A program made the translations under genes and the position numbers. Source: Haberlea rhodopensis (taxonomy: Eukaryota > Streptophyta > Magnoliopsida > Lamiales > Gesneriaceae). From it: a stretch of 64,000 bases of DNA. This document shows positions 10,335-22,945 of this stretch, piece after piece. Within the stretch, counting starts at the first letter, position 1, and every line of letters starts with the position of its first letter. The notes under the pieces are model-generated. The model did no database searches. It worked only from the letters and a program-made list of their open reading frames with translations, and was not told the DNA's origin. Where the stretch lies: positions 124,001 through 188,000 of the forward strand of contig CAJQUN010000339.1 of assembly GCA_907163345.1 (NCBI GenBank), in the 5' to 3' direction.

Positions 10335-13300
10335 GCACATCAATTGTTACTTGTAACATAGTAAAGTACTCTAGGATCTCAAAATAATGCGACCTAATAA
10401 GCTTTTTTGGGTCCTAACTTCCTAGACATCATGTGATTTATCCGATCCAACCCGATCCGACCCCACCGACCCACTTAGGTTCCAGCTCAACTACATAAAT
10501 AAAATCATCCCCAAGTAAATAAATTTACTTACCTCAACATGGTGTTTTAAGTATTACAACAAATGTTAATATAAAACACCAATTATCATCATTAGAGGCA
10601 AATTTTCATGGTTCACAAAAAATACTCATAATTTGAATTATTATTTTATGATATTGTATAAACTGTTGTAACTTTTACTGAAAGTTATTGGAAACTCTAT
10701 TTTTTGTGTTGGGAGAATATCAAAATAATACAACAGTTAGAGTCGACTTTAAAGACACAGTATTTGTTAAGAGCTTTGATTGTATGCATATTAGAGGTGG
10801 TCTTTGACAAATCTTTGAATAATAATAGAAGTAAATAAAATAGACTTCTCTAATTTGATACAATCACCCAGAAAATACTTATATGGTCACGTACGGACCG
10901 AGAAAAAAAAAGGGGCGAAATTTTTTTTTATAATACTTGGTGGTTCAAAAATTGGTAGTCCAAAAAATATTTTCTTTGAACAAATAAGGGTAAATTTTTT
11001 TTTTTTTTGATTAAAAAAAACTTTTTTTTTGGCCGGGGACCGCCCCTATGTATGGTTCCGGTATTTTTCTTATTTATGAATCAACTCAATATGTTTAGTT
11101 TAAAATTATTGTTATGTTAATTTATGAATTTTTGTATAAGATGTTGTATTTTAATATTGAGTTGATGTATAAATTTAATATAAATCGGGTGGATGAAAGT
11201 ATTTCGTTGTGGTTATTGCAAGCGTTAATGGAGTTGAAATAAGTGGAAATTGTATATTGGTACTGTTTTCAGAAAGTTAATTCAAATAAGTCTGGCAAAA
11301 AATATTGTTTACAAAAAAATACACTTATGAGAGAATTATATTCACATAAGTCCACTTTTTAAAGAGTTGGTTTGCAAAGGTCTTTTTTAGTTCCCAAAAT
11401 ACCCTTAAGTTAAAAAAAAACTCTAAAGGGCATTGATGAAAGGAAGAGCTCGAACGAAGTGATGAAATGAGTAAATTGAAAATTTCTGAGATTGCCGTCT
11501 TTTCTTATTAATGGCACTTTTGTCATTTTAACCTAAAATTGACTTAAATGATTGCAAGTTTTTTCTTAGACTAATATAAATAAAGTTTTACCGTTAGGTA
11601 CCGGCCTGAACTTTCCCCTTGAAATAATTGTCCAAATCTTACTTACGGGACCGATGGTCACATCTGACACAAGATCCAATGCAAAATCCATAAAATCAAA
11701 CAATCATTGACCAAATATTTACCAAATATATAATACGGCAAAATTGGCACAAGTAAATTAGATTAGCAACAAACCTACCTTAAATTAAGTTTTTTTCCCC
11801 ATCGACTCAATCTTACAAAGTTGTCAAGCTTTTTGCAAAGCTAAGGCAATTAGTAAAATAGATTAACTAATCTTGCTACAAAATTTAATATACTTTATGT
11901 TAATATAAAATAATACTCATGTCGTCTTTAAATTTGAAAATCTTTAAATTTTTGGAATTGTTCCTTTGAAAATAAATTCGTAAATGCATCTCTAGTTATA
12001 AGTTTTCAAATTTGCTTTGTTTACGGGCAAAATACGAAGAGACAATGTAAATGTTATTGCCATGGTATTTTATATTGCTGTTAGAGCAATTTTTATGAAC
12101 TTATGATGAAAATTACTCTGACAGCAACATAAAATACTCTTATAATATATAACACCTAGATTAATCTTATTTTTTAGGACCATTTGTAGCTTTGTACCCC
12201 CAACTTGTCACAGACTCGCATGTCTTTGCTTTGTGATTACTATATATTGATTTATACATGCAGAAAAATTATTCATTCATTGTGTTCTTTTCTTGTCATA
12301 TCTTAAAGTCTTTCCTCTGTGAATACCATCTGTGAATAGAAAAAAAATTGATTTTATCTTAGGATCAGTGTAATGGTATACATCAATTATTAAAATAAAT
12401 GGAAAATAATATTTTAAGGGTTGAGATGCCCTTAAAAACAGTTATGCCCTTAAAAACAGTTCTCATCAAATAAATCCCCTTAATACTCTGCAAACCCATT
12501 CAGTCCACTACCCACTGCCGGCACATTAGTGCTAGTACATTTACTAGCATTCCCTCCCACAAATTTTTTTCTGGCCACCATCCCCTCCCGCAAGTTTTTT
12601 CTGGCCACCATGGTTCGTCGGAAAGCCGTTATAACGGCTCGAACGACCGTTCCATAACTGGAACAACTATGGTCGAGTCAAATTTCATACCCAGAACGAA
12701 AGTTGCTCTAGAACGCTGGTAATCACGGTGATAACGGTTGAACATTCGTTTTTTCTTCCGGAACGAGTTGATAAAGTAATTATCAGCAGTCAAACTCTCT
12801 AAAATGATGCCAAATTGGGTGAAATATTTCAAGACTTTAATTTTTCATACACCATTTTTTTTTAATTATCGCATATGATTTTTGATATGGAGATGAAATT
12901 ATAGTATATATCAAGGATAAATTATATTTTAATAAAGTGTACATAAGATTTAGAAATAATCTTTTCAAAATATTAATTCTGATTTAAATACTATTATTCA
13001 ATTATTTTAAATTTTATTTTTAAAAAAAATTCTACGACATTACTATTCTGTGAAATGTTATTGAAATCGGAACGATGACCTCCGTGATCCGGACGGCGAA
13101 GGTCACTATAATTATATATGCGAGACGATCAATATTTTTATAAAAAAAAAATTGGTCGAAGTTAGACTGTACCTAAAAAAATATCTCGACAAAGTTATCT
13201 TCAGTTCCCATCCAAACAAGGCGGTACCGTTACGGATAAAGATGATGATAAATGGAGGAGTGGTGCACGTAACAAGTTGCTGAGATGCCAGATCATCATG

Positions 13301-14101
13301 TCTAGAAGTTCACCGGATCGAGCCGGTCATAGCGCGTAGCCAAACCGGGGCATCCGGTCAAGTCTTAGAAAGATTCTCTGTCTTCCCCGCCTTAGTCAGA
13401 AATTGGGGGCCGGCATAGCTGTCACTTGGAAGCATTATCGTGTTGCTTACCTAATCTATTTTGCCTTTATTATCTTTATATTCTATTTTATTTACCTATG
13501 ATTAGTTCAACCAAAAAGTAAGTTATTTTTAGATATTTCATTTCATCTGATTATTTTATTTCTTATTACTACACAAATCTTGTGGGAGATCAAACCTATA
13601 TTTTTTTTTTATTTCTTGTTAACTTTGTCTTTTTGGAGCAAAAACAGTACATCGTAGATTGAGAGGTGGTGGTTGTGATATCAATCCAATTGTCTCGAAA
13701 TATTTTATATCTATTAGAAATCAGTTGTGGATCTATAAAAAATTCCCCGTATGTTATGGAATTGCAATGCTTGCACGGGCGAAACCAAAAAAAAAAGTTT
13801 TGGGGGTGAATTTCCTTTTATATAATATTTAAAGGCTAACAATATTTTGGGGGTGCAAAATATTTTTTTTTTTTAAATTATAGATTTTTTTTTCTTCATA
13901 AAATGGTATTTGATGCAATGCTCGGATGAGGAGTACTTCATGTATTCATAGTTATGAATTATGGTCGCTCCGATTGTATTCCGATCAACGTAATTAATTT
14001 GGGATGAAGATGGTCAATATCAATGCAATAGGCCAATAGAGTGTAAGCGAAAGGGACGGAGATCCAATGGAATCATGAATTTGATACATATAAATATATA
14101 T
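10335..14101. other. AT-rich intergenic DNA, no gene seen
   Basis: I see no credible coding sequence. Contents include poly-A/poly-T runs near 10900-11040 and 13780-13880 beside short GGGGCGAAA / GGGGGTGAA motifs, probably remnants of one dispersed repeat. There is a foldback at 12064-12139 and a local duplication at 12552-12612 containing TTTTTTCTGGCCACCAT twice. A moderately GC-rich patch lies at 13290-13420. The short open frame at 12629-12832 is not supported by anything else. Confidence 0.6.
12064..12139. repeat. Foldback with arms of about 35 bp
   Basis: The left arm GGTATTTTATATTGCTGTTA pairs with the right-arm complement GAGTATTTTATGTTGCTGTC and the match continues inward for about 15 bp more around a short loop (near 12100). 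Several G-T or transition mismatches occur. This may be the core of a small MITE. Confidence 0.65.
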
Positions 14102-14631
14102 TGATGTTATATGACATATTAGTTTTCTTGGGTAAAATCTCATGTAAGTACCGAACAGAAGTATCCGAGCATAATGTATCTGAACAGAGATATCCGAGCA
14201 TAATGTATCCGAACACTATCAAACCATGCTCGGTATACTAGTCAAAAAATAGCGAAAGACTCGGACGATCAGATTAGGTCGTGTTCCGGATTTTCCGTGA
14301 GCTAATCACCGGGATCAGCCCTATAAATACACACTTATGGTCTCATTGGGAGAGGTTGGACTTTTGACGCAAGAAAAGAATCCGAAGAAAGCATATTTAG
14401 TCGGTTCGGTCATTTCTCTTGTTTTTTCTGATTTTAGGAGTTTGATATTCGTGTTTTGTGTCAAAGTCATATAATAAAGCCATTTTTTATAATAAAGAAT
14501 TTATACTAGATAAGGTCCCGTGGTTTTTTCCTCCGTCCTTGAGGGTTTTTCACGTAAAAATTGTGGTGTTTTTTTGTTTATTTTTCGTGAACACTTAGTC
14601 TACCGAACACGAAAGATAACGAATCACATCA
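14102..14631 (+). repeat. 5' LTR of the Tat-like element
   Basis: It begins TGATGTTATATGACA and ends CACATCA. It carries a TATA box TATAAATA at 14322, shared with the 3' LTR. Compared with the 3' LTR it lacks about 80-90 bp upstream of the TATA box and has a short duplication of TATCCGAGCATAATGTATC. The sequence directly after it (TTGACGCCGTC, 14632) resembles the TGGCGCCGTC-type PBS of Tat/Athila elements, with mismatches. Confidence 0.85.
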
Positions 14632-15814
14632 TTGACGCCGTCGATAAGAAATTTCGGGCGAAGACGTTGAAGAAAAAAAGAATTTTTTGCATAATCAAAG
14701 AAATGAAATTTGGTTAGAAGCAAAGGCCGTGGGCAAGGTTCAAGGGGGAATATACCAAAAAACACCCTTCATATTCGTTCCCGGTGCACAAAGGAGGAGG
14801 AGATGATGCTGAGTCATCTCAAAGTGTTCCTCAGGCATTGCCTACTGGGGGAATGCCTATGGAGCAATTAGCTGAAGTAATTGTCAGAACTGTGGGGGAA
14901 GTCATGAAGCAATTTATGACTCCGCCCCAGCCAGAGAGAACTAATGAAGATGAAGAAAATTTGGCTTCTTCAAAGGGGTTGAAAGAGGAAACGAATGAGG
15001 TCAAGGATCTCTCCAATCGGATCGGCGAGGAAGGTGATAAAGCTTTACACCATCAGATGGAGGATCTAAAAGACAAGTTGAAAGATATGTGCAACAAGAT
15101 GGATGGCTGTATCTATCCAGTACGGAGGAGCACACCATTTTCTCCTCAAGTTGTTGATGATCCCCTACCATCTAATTTCAGAGCCTTGAATGTAGGGAAT
15201 TACGATGGCAGCGCAGATCCCGAGGAGTATTTATCCCGATTTGAGAACACTTCGCTCTTTCACCAACTTATATGTAAGGCCCTCACCGCCGTCAACCATA
15301 ATAATGATCACGTAACACACTTGTACTAGTGATCATATAGAGTTTAGTCGATTAGCTACATCAATTGTTGTATCAACATTAATACATGCCATAATGAAAT
15401 ACAACTACTGCTTCTCAACATTTCATTTCTTCTAATCTTTTTCTAATCGACATCTCTTTATCATCATTGCAGCAAAATGGACCCTCAATCTTGACATCCC
15501 TTGCCCAAAAGAGTTCCTACAGAACAACCCACCAATATATGAACACAACGAATATATGTAAAGCATGTTGTACAAAATTAACAGTTTTCTTCAATACCAA
15601 CAAATACTCCCTGTATTTCATACGTATATCCTGTCTCCTTGGGTTGTTCCTGTACAATACTCAACCATAATATATTCCACAAATATATGAGATGCATATG
15701 TCATGATATGGCACAAACTCATCTCGATCATAACCTGATTATTCTCTCAATCACATCTCAATCCCATTTCAGTGAATACCATCTATTCATCACATAGAAC
15801 ATAGGTTGCATATA

Positions 15815-16150
15815 ATATCATTACCTCTTATATGATTAGCACATATAACATTGCTATTACGCTCAACATGATCCCATAATATTAGTAGTCAATGTTATAT
15901 GGCCTCAATATCATTACTCCTTTTATATGTTGTACATCTAACATTGCTATTACGCTCAATATGATCACATCATATTAGTAGCCAATGTTATATTACCTAA
16001 TATCATTATTCCTTATCTGAGTAGCACATATAACATTGATATTACGCTAAATATGATCCCATCATATTAGTAGCCAATGTTATATTGCCTAACATTGTTA
16101 TTACGCTCAATATGACCCCATCATATTAGTAGTCAATGTTCTATTGCATT
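15815..16150. repeat. Subrepeats of about 92 bp in solo LTR A
   Basis: TAACATTGnTATTACGCTnAA recurs at about 15846, 15939, 16031 and 16090, each followed by ATGATCnCATnATATTAGTAG and CAATGTTnTAT. The first two periods are 93 and 92 bp, the last is shortened to 59 bp. Confidence 0.8.
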
Positions 16151-16533
16151 TCAACGCCATATAAGAGTCTCAGATCTTATATTACTGCACGTCTCCCATC
16201 AATAATCCCGCCTCAATGCGTTGGTAAATACTGAATCAACCTCATACATAATCACAATAATGTATAAATGAACAAGAGTGTTCGTACGTCCCACGTACCT
16301 GACACTATCCAAAAGAGGTAGAGCGACCACCAGCAATAACCTTCACCCTGTTCGATGTCCGGTAGCATGTGACAGCTCTATACACATTTAAGATATTAGA
16401 TTTCGACTATGTTAATAACTTATGCACAACATTTATAATCACATTTCTGATAATAATGTATAGTAGAACATATACATTCATGTTCTTAAATCGAAAATAC
16501 AAGAAATACACAAAATTCCCATTTTTGTCTCAC

Positions 16534-16647
16534 CGATCAATCGGTAAACATCACTGATCGATCGCTACGTCTTCCTCGATCGATCGTACGAGATGCTCGA
16601 TCGATCGAGAGCTGCAAAAACTTTAATTCCCATTGACCGATCGATCG
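16534..16647. repeat. Cluster of five CGATCGATCG-type palindromes in solo LTR A
   Basis: Cores start at 16534 (CGATCAATCG), 16555 (TGATCGATCG), 16577, 16598 and 16638 (perfect). Distances are 21, 22, 21 and 40 bp. The two variants differ from the perfect core by transitions at CpG sites, as expected from deamination of methylated cytosine in an old copy. Confidence 0.85.
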
Positions 16648-16791
16648 GTGAGTCCTGTTACGCGCAAATTAATCCATTTTTTACTATTTTTGCACTCTCT
16701 TCCATCCTTACTCACAAGTAGTTCATGATATATGATTTCACTCATACATACAACATCAACACATCATAATTGACCTCAATCCTTCATATTC

Positions 16792-17143
16792 TGTAGGATC
16801 GAGCGCTTACCGCTTTACCAATAACTATAGTTAATGATAATGGGGCAACATCAATCTTTTCAACCATACACTGGCATAAACGCCACGTGTTCGACCGATC
16901 ACAAAGCAGATGCAATTGTTGAACCCCAACAATCCCTCCCCCAATAATTGCACTCTCTGCAACTCATGGGAATCGAACACGCGACCTTGACTCTGATACC
17001 AATTGTTGGATATAGCGCTTACCGCTTTACCAATAACTATAGTTAATGGTAATGACGCAACATCAATCTTTTCAACCATACACTGGCACAAGCGCCACAT
17101 GTTCGACCGATCATAAAGCAGAGGCAATTGTTGAACCCCAACA
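16792..17143 (-). mobile_element. TRIM (miniature LTR retrotransposon), copy 1
   Basis: Two direct repeats of 140 bp (16792-16931 and 17004-17143) flank about 72 bp. In element orientation the 5' repeat is at 17004-17143, followed by the PBS ATTGGTATCAGAGTC (complement of 16989-17003), a T-arm-like stretch GGTCGCGTGTTCGATTCCC, and a purine tract GGGGGAGGGAT before the 3' repeat. Near-perfect target duplications are TATTC (16787-16791) and TATCC (17144-17148). It is non-coding. It lies within solo LTR A, so it inserted after that LTR. Confidence 0.88.
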
Positions 17144-18822
17144 TATCCTAAAAGAATTCATCAACTCTAACCACAATTTATCAAACTAAGAACACATACT
17201 ACACCAACACAAAGAAGAAACATAAAGAAGATGAAATTGACTTACTTTAACCCTTTTCTTCCACTTTAAATCGGACCTTGAGAATGAAATTGTCCAAGAT
17301 TTCAGAATTGAGAGACGAGAGACTAAGAATTTGGGTAGGTTTTAGTGTAATCGATTTTCTCCCCATTTCACAATCTTAATTTGATAAAGGTTATCTAATT
17401 GCTACTTAGTCCTCCAATTTTCAGATAAGGATAATGTAATTGTTCATGAGCCCTTCATGTTTGCTTATTTCAGACAATGACCCTTCCCCACATGGTAATT
17501 AAAGCCCTCAAGTGTTATCACGTTTAGACATTATACCCATACCCTTTACTACTTACAACTTCCACCTTAATTGCTATATGCAATTCTTAGTTAAGCATCA
17601 TACTTTAAGCATCAACGTATTATGCCATATCACATTAATTTCATGTGGTATTTAAATATCAGCTTACCATGGGATATCTTCATGTGGTATTTAAATATCA
17701 GATTAACATGGGATATCACATTATAGATGGAGTGAAGTATCGAGTTTTCCTGACTACTCTAGCTGGGGCCGCTCAGTCTTGGTTTAACCAACTGCCATCG
17801 GGGATCGTAGATTCATACATGAAATTTAGCTCGTTATTCTTCCACCAGTTCGCGAGCAGCAGAAGTTGCAAAAGAACAACCATTAGTCTGTTCGGACTCA
17901 AGCAAGTAGAAAAGGAATCTCTTCGAGACTTTCTGAAAAGATTCAATCAAGCATGCATTGACGTCCCTCATGTTACCTCAGAGATACTCATCAGCGCCTT
18001 TACCCAAGGGCTATGAGAAGAAGATAGGTTTAGATCTTTGGCTAAAAAAACCACCTTCCGAATATGACGAGCTGCTTGGAAGAGCTTCTAAGTATATCAA
18101 CTTAGAAGAAGCTCAAAAAACGAAGCAAAGGAAAGATGTGAAACCAGGAAATGAGCCAAATCGGAGGGATAAACAATTGGAACAACCGAAAAAGGAGTTT
18201 CAGTCAATACCTCCCGATGAGACCTCCTCGGGAAGTAGCCATGAATCAGAGGGCACCGAAGAGAGGTCGAGGTGGACATTTCCGAGGAGGACAATTCCGA
18301 TGAGGATATTTTTGAGGAAGAGGAGTTGGTAGATTTGGGGGAAGACAAGAACCCTATGATGGACAAATTGGCAATAATCATTCTCCTCGGAATAATGCTA
18401 ATCGAGGAAGGGGAGCGCTTAAGCCAGTACCGTGGGCAGTCCGAGGAGAAAGGCAAGAGGAGAATGACAACCAGGCTGTATGGGAGGTGGCCCCAAATAA
18501 TGTTCCTAACCGAGAAACTACACATATGATTTCTGGAGGAGTATCAGGTGGAGATTCTAACAGAGTAAGAAAAAGTTATGCTCGAAAGTCAATCGACCTG
18601 GATGATACGCCAGAAGGACCCTCCATTGCTTTCAGGCCTAAAGATCTGCGAGGAATTCATTTCCCCCATGATGATGAACTGTTTATTTCTGCCACGGTAG
18701 CCAATTACAACGTGCAGAGGATCTTTGTAGATACATGAAATTCGACCGATGCGATTTTTCTAAGCACATTGACCCAGATGGAGTTGGGGAGCATAACCAT
18801 ACATAGGGTGAACAAAGTGGGA

Positions 18823-18938
18823 GGGTCCTTATAAAGTACAAATGGTGATCGGAAGAGGATTATACAAACTAAAAGACCAAGAAGGTCGCGAGCTAGGTGA
18901 GGCCTTGGAACGTTTATAATTTAAAGAAATATTCGTGT
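18823..18938 (+). pseudogene. C-terminal tail of Tat integrase
   Basis: From about 18823 the reading GPYKVQMVIGRGLYKLKDQE is recognisable, then GRELGEA and, after a one-base shift, WNVYNLKKYS. This matches the end of Tat/Athila-type integrases. It follows the protease remnant directly, so everything between was deleted; the junction is near GGGAGGGTCC at 18818-18827. Confidence 0.75.
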
Positions 18939-19004
18939 AATGTTTTGATTATGTCTTTATTTATGAATTTAGTATCAATGAAATAAAGTTGTTTTTATGA
19001 TACA

Positions 19005-20770
19005 TGTTCGAAATTTTATTGGTTTACTCGTGGGATCGTGATGTTTGGTCTACGTTTAAACATAAAATTGCCTAAGTTATTGTTCTCAGGGTAGCGAGCT
19101 TGTTCAGAATTTTATTGGTTTACTCGTGGGAACGGGATATTTATTCCACATTTAAACATAAAATTGCTTATGTTTTTGTGCTCGGGGTAGCGAGTCTGGT
19201 CGGAATTTTATTGGTTTACTCGTGGGATCGGGATGTTTGGTCTACGTTTAAACATAAAATTACCTATGTTATTTTGCTTGGGGTAGCGATCTTGGTCGGA
19301 ATTTTATTGGTTTGCTCGTGGGATCGGGATGTTTGGTCCACGTTTAAACATAAAATTGCTTATGTTGTTGTGCTTGGGGTAGCGAGCTTGGTCGAAATTT
19401 TATTGGTTTAGTCGTGGGATCGGGATTTTTGGTCCACGTTTAAACATAAAGTTGCTTATGTTATTTTGCTCGGGGTAGCGAGCTTGCTCAAGAATTTTGT
19501 TGATTTTCTCGTGGGATCGGGATGTTTGTTCCACGTTTAAACATAAAATTGCTTATGTTGTTGTGCTCGGGGCAGCCAGCTTGATCGGAATTTTATTGGT
19601 TTACTCGTGAGATCGGGATGTTTGGTCCACGTTTAAACATAAAATTGTCTATGTTATTTTGCTCCTGGTAGCGAGCTTGGTCGGAATTTTTTGGTTTACT
19701 CGTGGGATCGAGATGTTTGGTCCACGTTTAAACATAAAATTGCCTAAGTTATTGTGCTCGGGGTAGCGAGCTTGGTCGAAATTTTATTGGTTTACTCGTG
19801 GGTTCGGGATGTTTGGTCCATGTTTAAACATAAAATTGCCTAAGTTATTATGCTAGGGGTAGCGACCGTTTTCAAGAATTTTATTGGTTTCCTCGTGGGA
19901 TCGGGATGTTTGGTCCAAGTTAAACATAAAATTGCTTATGTTATTGTGTTCGGGGTAGCGAGCTTGATCAGAATTTTATTGGTTTACTAGTGGGATCGGG
20001 ATGTGTGTTCCCCGTTTAAACATAAAATTGCTTAAATTATTGTGCTCGAAGTAGCGAGGTTGTTCAATAATTTTATTGGTTTTCTCGTGGGATCGGGATG
20101 TTTAGTCCACGTTTAAACATAAAATTGCTTATGTTTTTGTGCTCGGGGTAGCGAGCTTGATCGAAATTTTTTTGGTTTACTCGTGGGATCGGGATGTTTG
20201 GTCCACATTTAAACATAAAATTGCATATGTTATTTTGCTCTGTGTAGCGAGCTTGTTCAAGAACTTTATTGGTTTACTCGTGGGATCGGGATGTTTGTTC
20301 CACGTTAAAACATAAAATTGCTTATGTTGTTGTGATGGGGTAGCGAGCTTGATCGAAATTTTATTGGTTTACTCGTGGGATCGGGATGTTTGGTCCACGT
20401 GTAAACATAATATGAATTTTATTGGTTTACTCGTGGCATCGGGATATCTGGTCAACATTTAAACATAAAATTGCCTGTGTTATTTTGCTCGGGTAGCGAG
20501 CTTGGTCGGAATTTTATTGGTTTACTTGTGGGATCGGGATGTTTGGTCCATGTTTATACATAAAATTTCCTATGTTACTTTGCTCGGGGTAGCGAGCTTG
20601 GTCCGAATTTTATTGGTTTACTCGTGGGATCGGGATGTTTGGTCCATGTTTAAATATAAAATTGCCTAAGTTATTGTGCTCGGGGTAGCGAGCTTGTTCA
20701 AGAATTTTATTGATTTATTCGTAGGCTCGGGATGTTTGGTCACATTTTAAATCAAAATTGTCTAAATGTT
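19005..20770 (+). repeat. 96-bp tandem array, about 18 copies, in the 3' UTR
   Basis: The unit contains ATTTTATTGGTTTACTCGTG, GGATCGGGATGTTTGGTC, CACGTTTAAACATAAAATTG and CTCGGGGTAGCGAGCTTG. Copies run head to tail with a period of 96 bp (for example 19106 and 19202); one copy near 20410 is shortened. Ninety-six is a multiple of three, which leaves a spurious open frame at 19100-19411. Position between the integrase tail and 3' LTR fits the hypervariable tandem repeats known from the 3' UTR of Tat/Ogre elements. Confidence 0.93.
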
Positions 20771-21040
20771 GGGGATAAAGAAGATGTTTACAGCAAGGCA
20801 GAAAAAGGGAAAGAAAAACAACTCTCCTATTTCTGCTGCTCGAAGAGCTCTGGAGGAAGGCTTTCCAGAGCAACCTCTTGGTTGAGGAAGTCCTTTGAAG
20901 CTCTTTCAGGTGGATAACCATCTGCCTCAAACTGGTGAGCACAGGCTTCAAACCCATGAGCAAAAAACTTTGAGGCGCGGTCAGCCATCATATCACTGTA
21001 CTCCGAAGACTTCAAAAAGTCAGCTTTTCGCAAGAGCCAG

Positions 21041-22945
21041 TGTGGGGTCATCTTTACTTAATCCATTATGTATTCAATCGCAAGTACATATGTGAGTCAG
21101 AATTAAGTAATTCATACACTGTTTAAGAGTTTCTTACTAATAGGTTGTTACAGATGTACAAAACCACAAGTACAAAAACCCTATTCACATATACATCACA
21201 TGTATAAATAACAACCTAAGCCAGCACAACTCCTATGCAGTGGTTGACCTCGCAGCGGAATAAGACTCACGATCCCCACGTCTATGAAATCCTACAGAAA
21301 CATTCGCACAACGTGAGTATAGATAAACCATTATCTTAGTGCAATATCAAAACACAATATCAATGATAAAGCACAATAAATATCATATCCAATGTGAATG
21401 CTCTGTATCATGCATCAACCAATGCACCATGTCGACATGTCTTATCTATCACCCTATTATCACAAAACCAATATGATATGTCTATCTCAGCTCAATATGT
21501 CAGTGTAACCACATCACATCTTCATATTAGCAGCACATATCATAGTACCGTACTCATATGTGATAATAGCCAGAGTATATACCCAAACCAGGCGTATACC
21601 TCTAATGCTAACGTATATGTAGCATACCCGAGCATATACCCAAACCAGGCGTATACCTCTAATGCTAAAGCATATACCTCATCCATTTCAAACACATGAT
21701 ATCCATGAATGTACATGCATATGATACTACCAATCATATGATACCAACACAACACAATTCATATGATATTAATCTCATAACATCATCACACAATATCTAT
21801 ACTACGTACGTCAACACGTACTTGTAAAGCGACACAAACGAGATAAATCAGTCGTCACTGGTTAATTGCCTCGTTGCCCCGTCCCCTTTGATGATGCTAC
21901 AATAATATCATCAATAAACCATGTTATAAGAGGCTTCATAAACAATTGTGACAAAAATATAACATTTTCAAAATTTCCAAGGTACCGATCGATCGCTACA
22001 ATTGCCGATCGATCGCCAAAACTTTCTGTCTCCTCGCGATCGATCGCAACTACTTGGCTATCGATCGCCAAAATGTCCTGTTCATAGCGATCGATCGGTA
22101 CAAACTCACCGATCGATCGCCACATATTTTCACCACCTTAAAATTATCTGTCCTCGGCGATCGATCGCAACACAAGCACCGATCGATCGCCGATGTCCAG
22201 AAAAATTAGAACATGGCGATTTTCAAGCATATCTTCATGGTACTTCTTCTCCTACTCACAAATTTACATGTAACCATGTTTCTTGCATGCCCTAGTATCA
22301 TATAAACATGTTTCTACCATCTTAGAATCCAATTCTTGGAATGAAAACATGTTATGATTCTAAGCATGGACATTTGATATTCAAATTCACATACTTCAAC
22401 ACCAACTACACAATTCAAGTTTAAAACCATAAATTCCTTACCAAGAAGTTAGGAAATCACTTCACTCAACTTCCTAGCTTAATTCTCTAGTGAAATCCAA
22501 GCTCAAACCAAGAAGAATCTCCAAGGGTTGGAGAGAAGCTTTGTAGAGAATTTTAGGTGAAAAGTGGTGTAGTATGTGATTTCACCCACTAATCCACTTG
22601 ATATAGGTCATGTTGGAGATAATGAAATGCTAATTATAATGACATGCTAATTGACATGTACATGAAAGTAAAATCCAAATTCAAATACAAATGCAACTTT
22701 CCTCTTAATTGAAATTGTACATGACATCCAAATCAAATGCATACTCATAGTTACTTGATATGTCACTACACTTGATTTAATTCAAGTCATACATTGCCAT
22801 ATGTTTCATTCATTGTCATATATCATTTTATACATGTATTAATTCATCCTCGGTTCAACCCGAACCCAATTCATATCATATCGAAATTAGTCATAATAAC
22901 GATATAATCATATCACACGTGTATAAAGCAAATCGAGGCATTACA
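21041..22945 (-). repeat. Tekay-type solo LTR (B) nested in the aORF
   Basis: It runs from TGTGGGGTCATC to GAGGCATTACA and is flanked by a perfect duplication GCCAG (21036-21040 and 22946-22950). It is closely related to the LTR at 62199 and more distantly to 2699 and 15273. It contains a 60-bp direct duplication around 21575-21690 (CATATACCCAAACCAGGCGT), GTACGT/ACGTAC at 21805-21822, and eight CGATCGATCG-type sites at 21986-22189. Orientation follows the PBS-anchored relative. Confidence 0.93.
21986..22189. repeat. Cluster of eight CGATCGATCG palindromes in solo LTR B
   Basis: Cores start at 21986, 22006, 22037, 22058 (CTATCGATCG, degenerate), 22088, 22110, 22158 and 22180. Distances are 20, 31, 21, 30, 22, 48 and 22 bp, giving four pairs. 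The same pattern recurs in the LTR at 62199 although the spacers differ. Confidence 0.92.

Larger units (their letters stand above)
15273..17720 (-). repeat. Tekay-type solo LTR (A) nested in gag
   Basis: It starts TGTAAGGCCC and ends GATATCACA. Perfect target duplications TTATA flank it (15268-15272 and 17721-17725), and removing it restores the gag frame (HQ-LI-DGVK). No internal domain remains, so it is a solo LTR left by recombination. Orientation is inferred from the order of shared motifs: GTACGT/ACGTAC at 16283-16299, then CGATCGATCG sites at 16534-16647, as in the PBS-anchored LTR at 2699. It contains 92-bp subrepeats and a nested TRIM. Confidence 0.85.
14784..18738 (+). pseudogene. 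gag and protease start of the Tat-like element, split by a solo LTR
   Basis: The coding sequence is in two blocks, 14784-15272 and 17726-18738, interrupted by the solo LTR. Block 1 includes an acidic, partly coiled region and FRALNVGNYDGSADPEEYLS. Joined across the LTR the frame reads through a typical capsid motif, VFLTTLAGAAQSWFNQLPSG, then FGLKQVEKESLRDFLKRFNQ. A TGA at 18015 (CGA expected) and a one-base gain in the A-run near 18047 break the frame before KPPSEYDELLGRASKYINLE. Around 18530-18738 the protease region reads FRPKDLRGIHFPHDDELFIS and RIFVDT, then TGA where the catalytic glycine codon (GGA) is expected. No ATG start is evident near 14784. Confidence 0.8.

Noticed and set aside
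14520..14717. 65-codon frame after the Tat TATA box
   Set aside because: It lies over the LTR end and the primer binding region and has no recognisable content.
16831..17127. 98-codon minus-strand frame
   Set aside because: It spans TRIM terminal repeats and its leader, which are non-coding.
19100..19411. 103-codon open frame with repeated 32-residue unit
   Set aside because: Product of a 96-bp tandem repeat whose length is divisible by three; most other copies have stops or shifts.
21986..22189. CRISPR-like array of repeats and spacers
   Set aside because: The repeats are 10-12 bp palindromes with 10-38 bp gaps in plant LTRs; no cas genes and the genome is eukaryotic.
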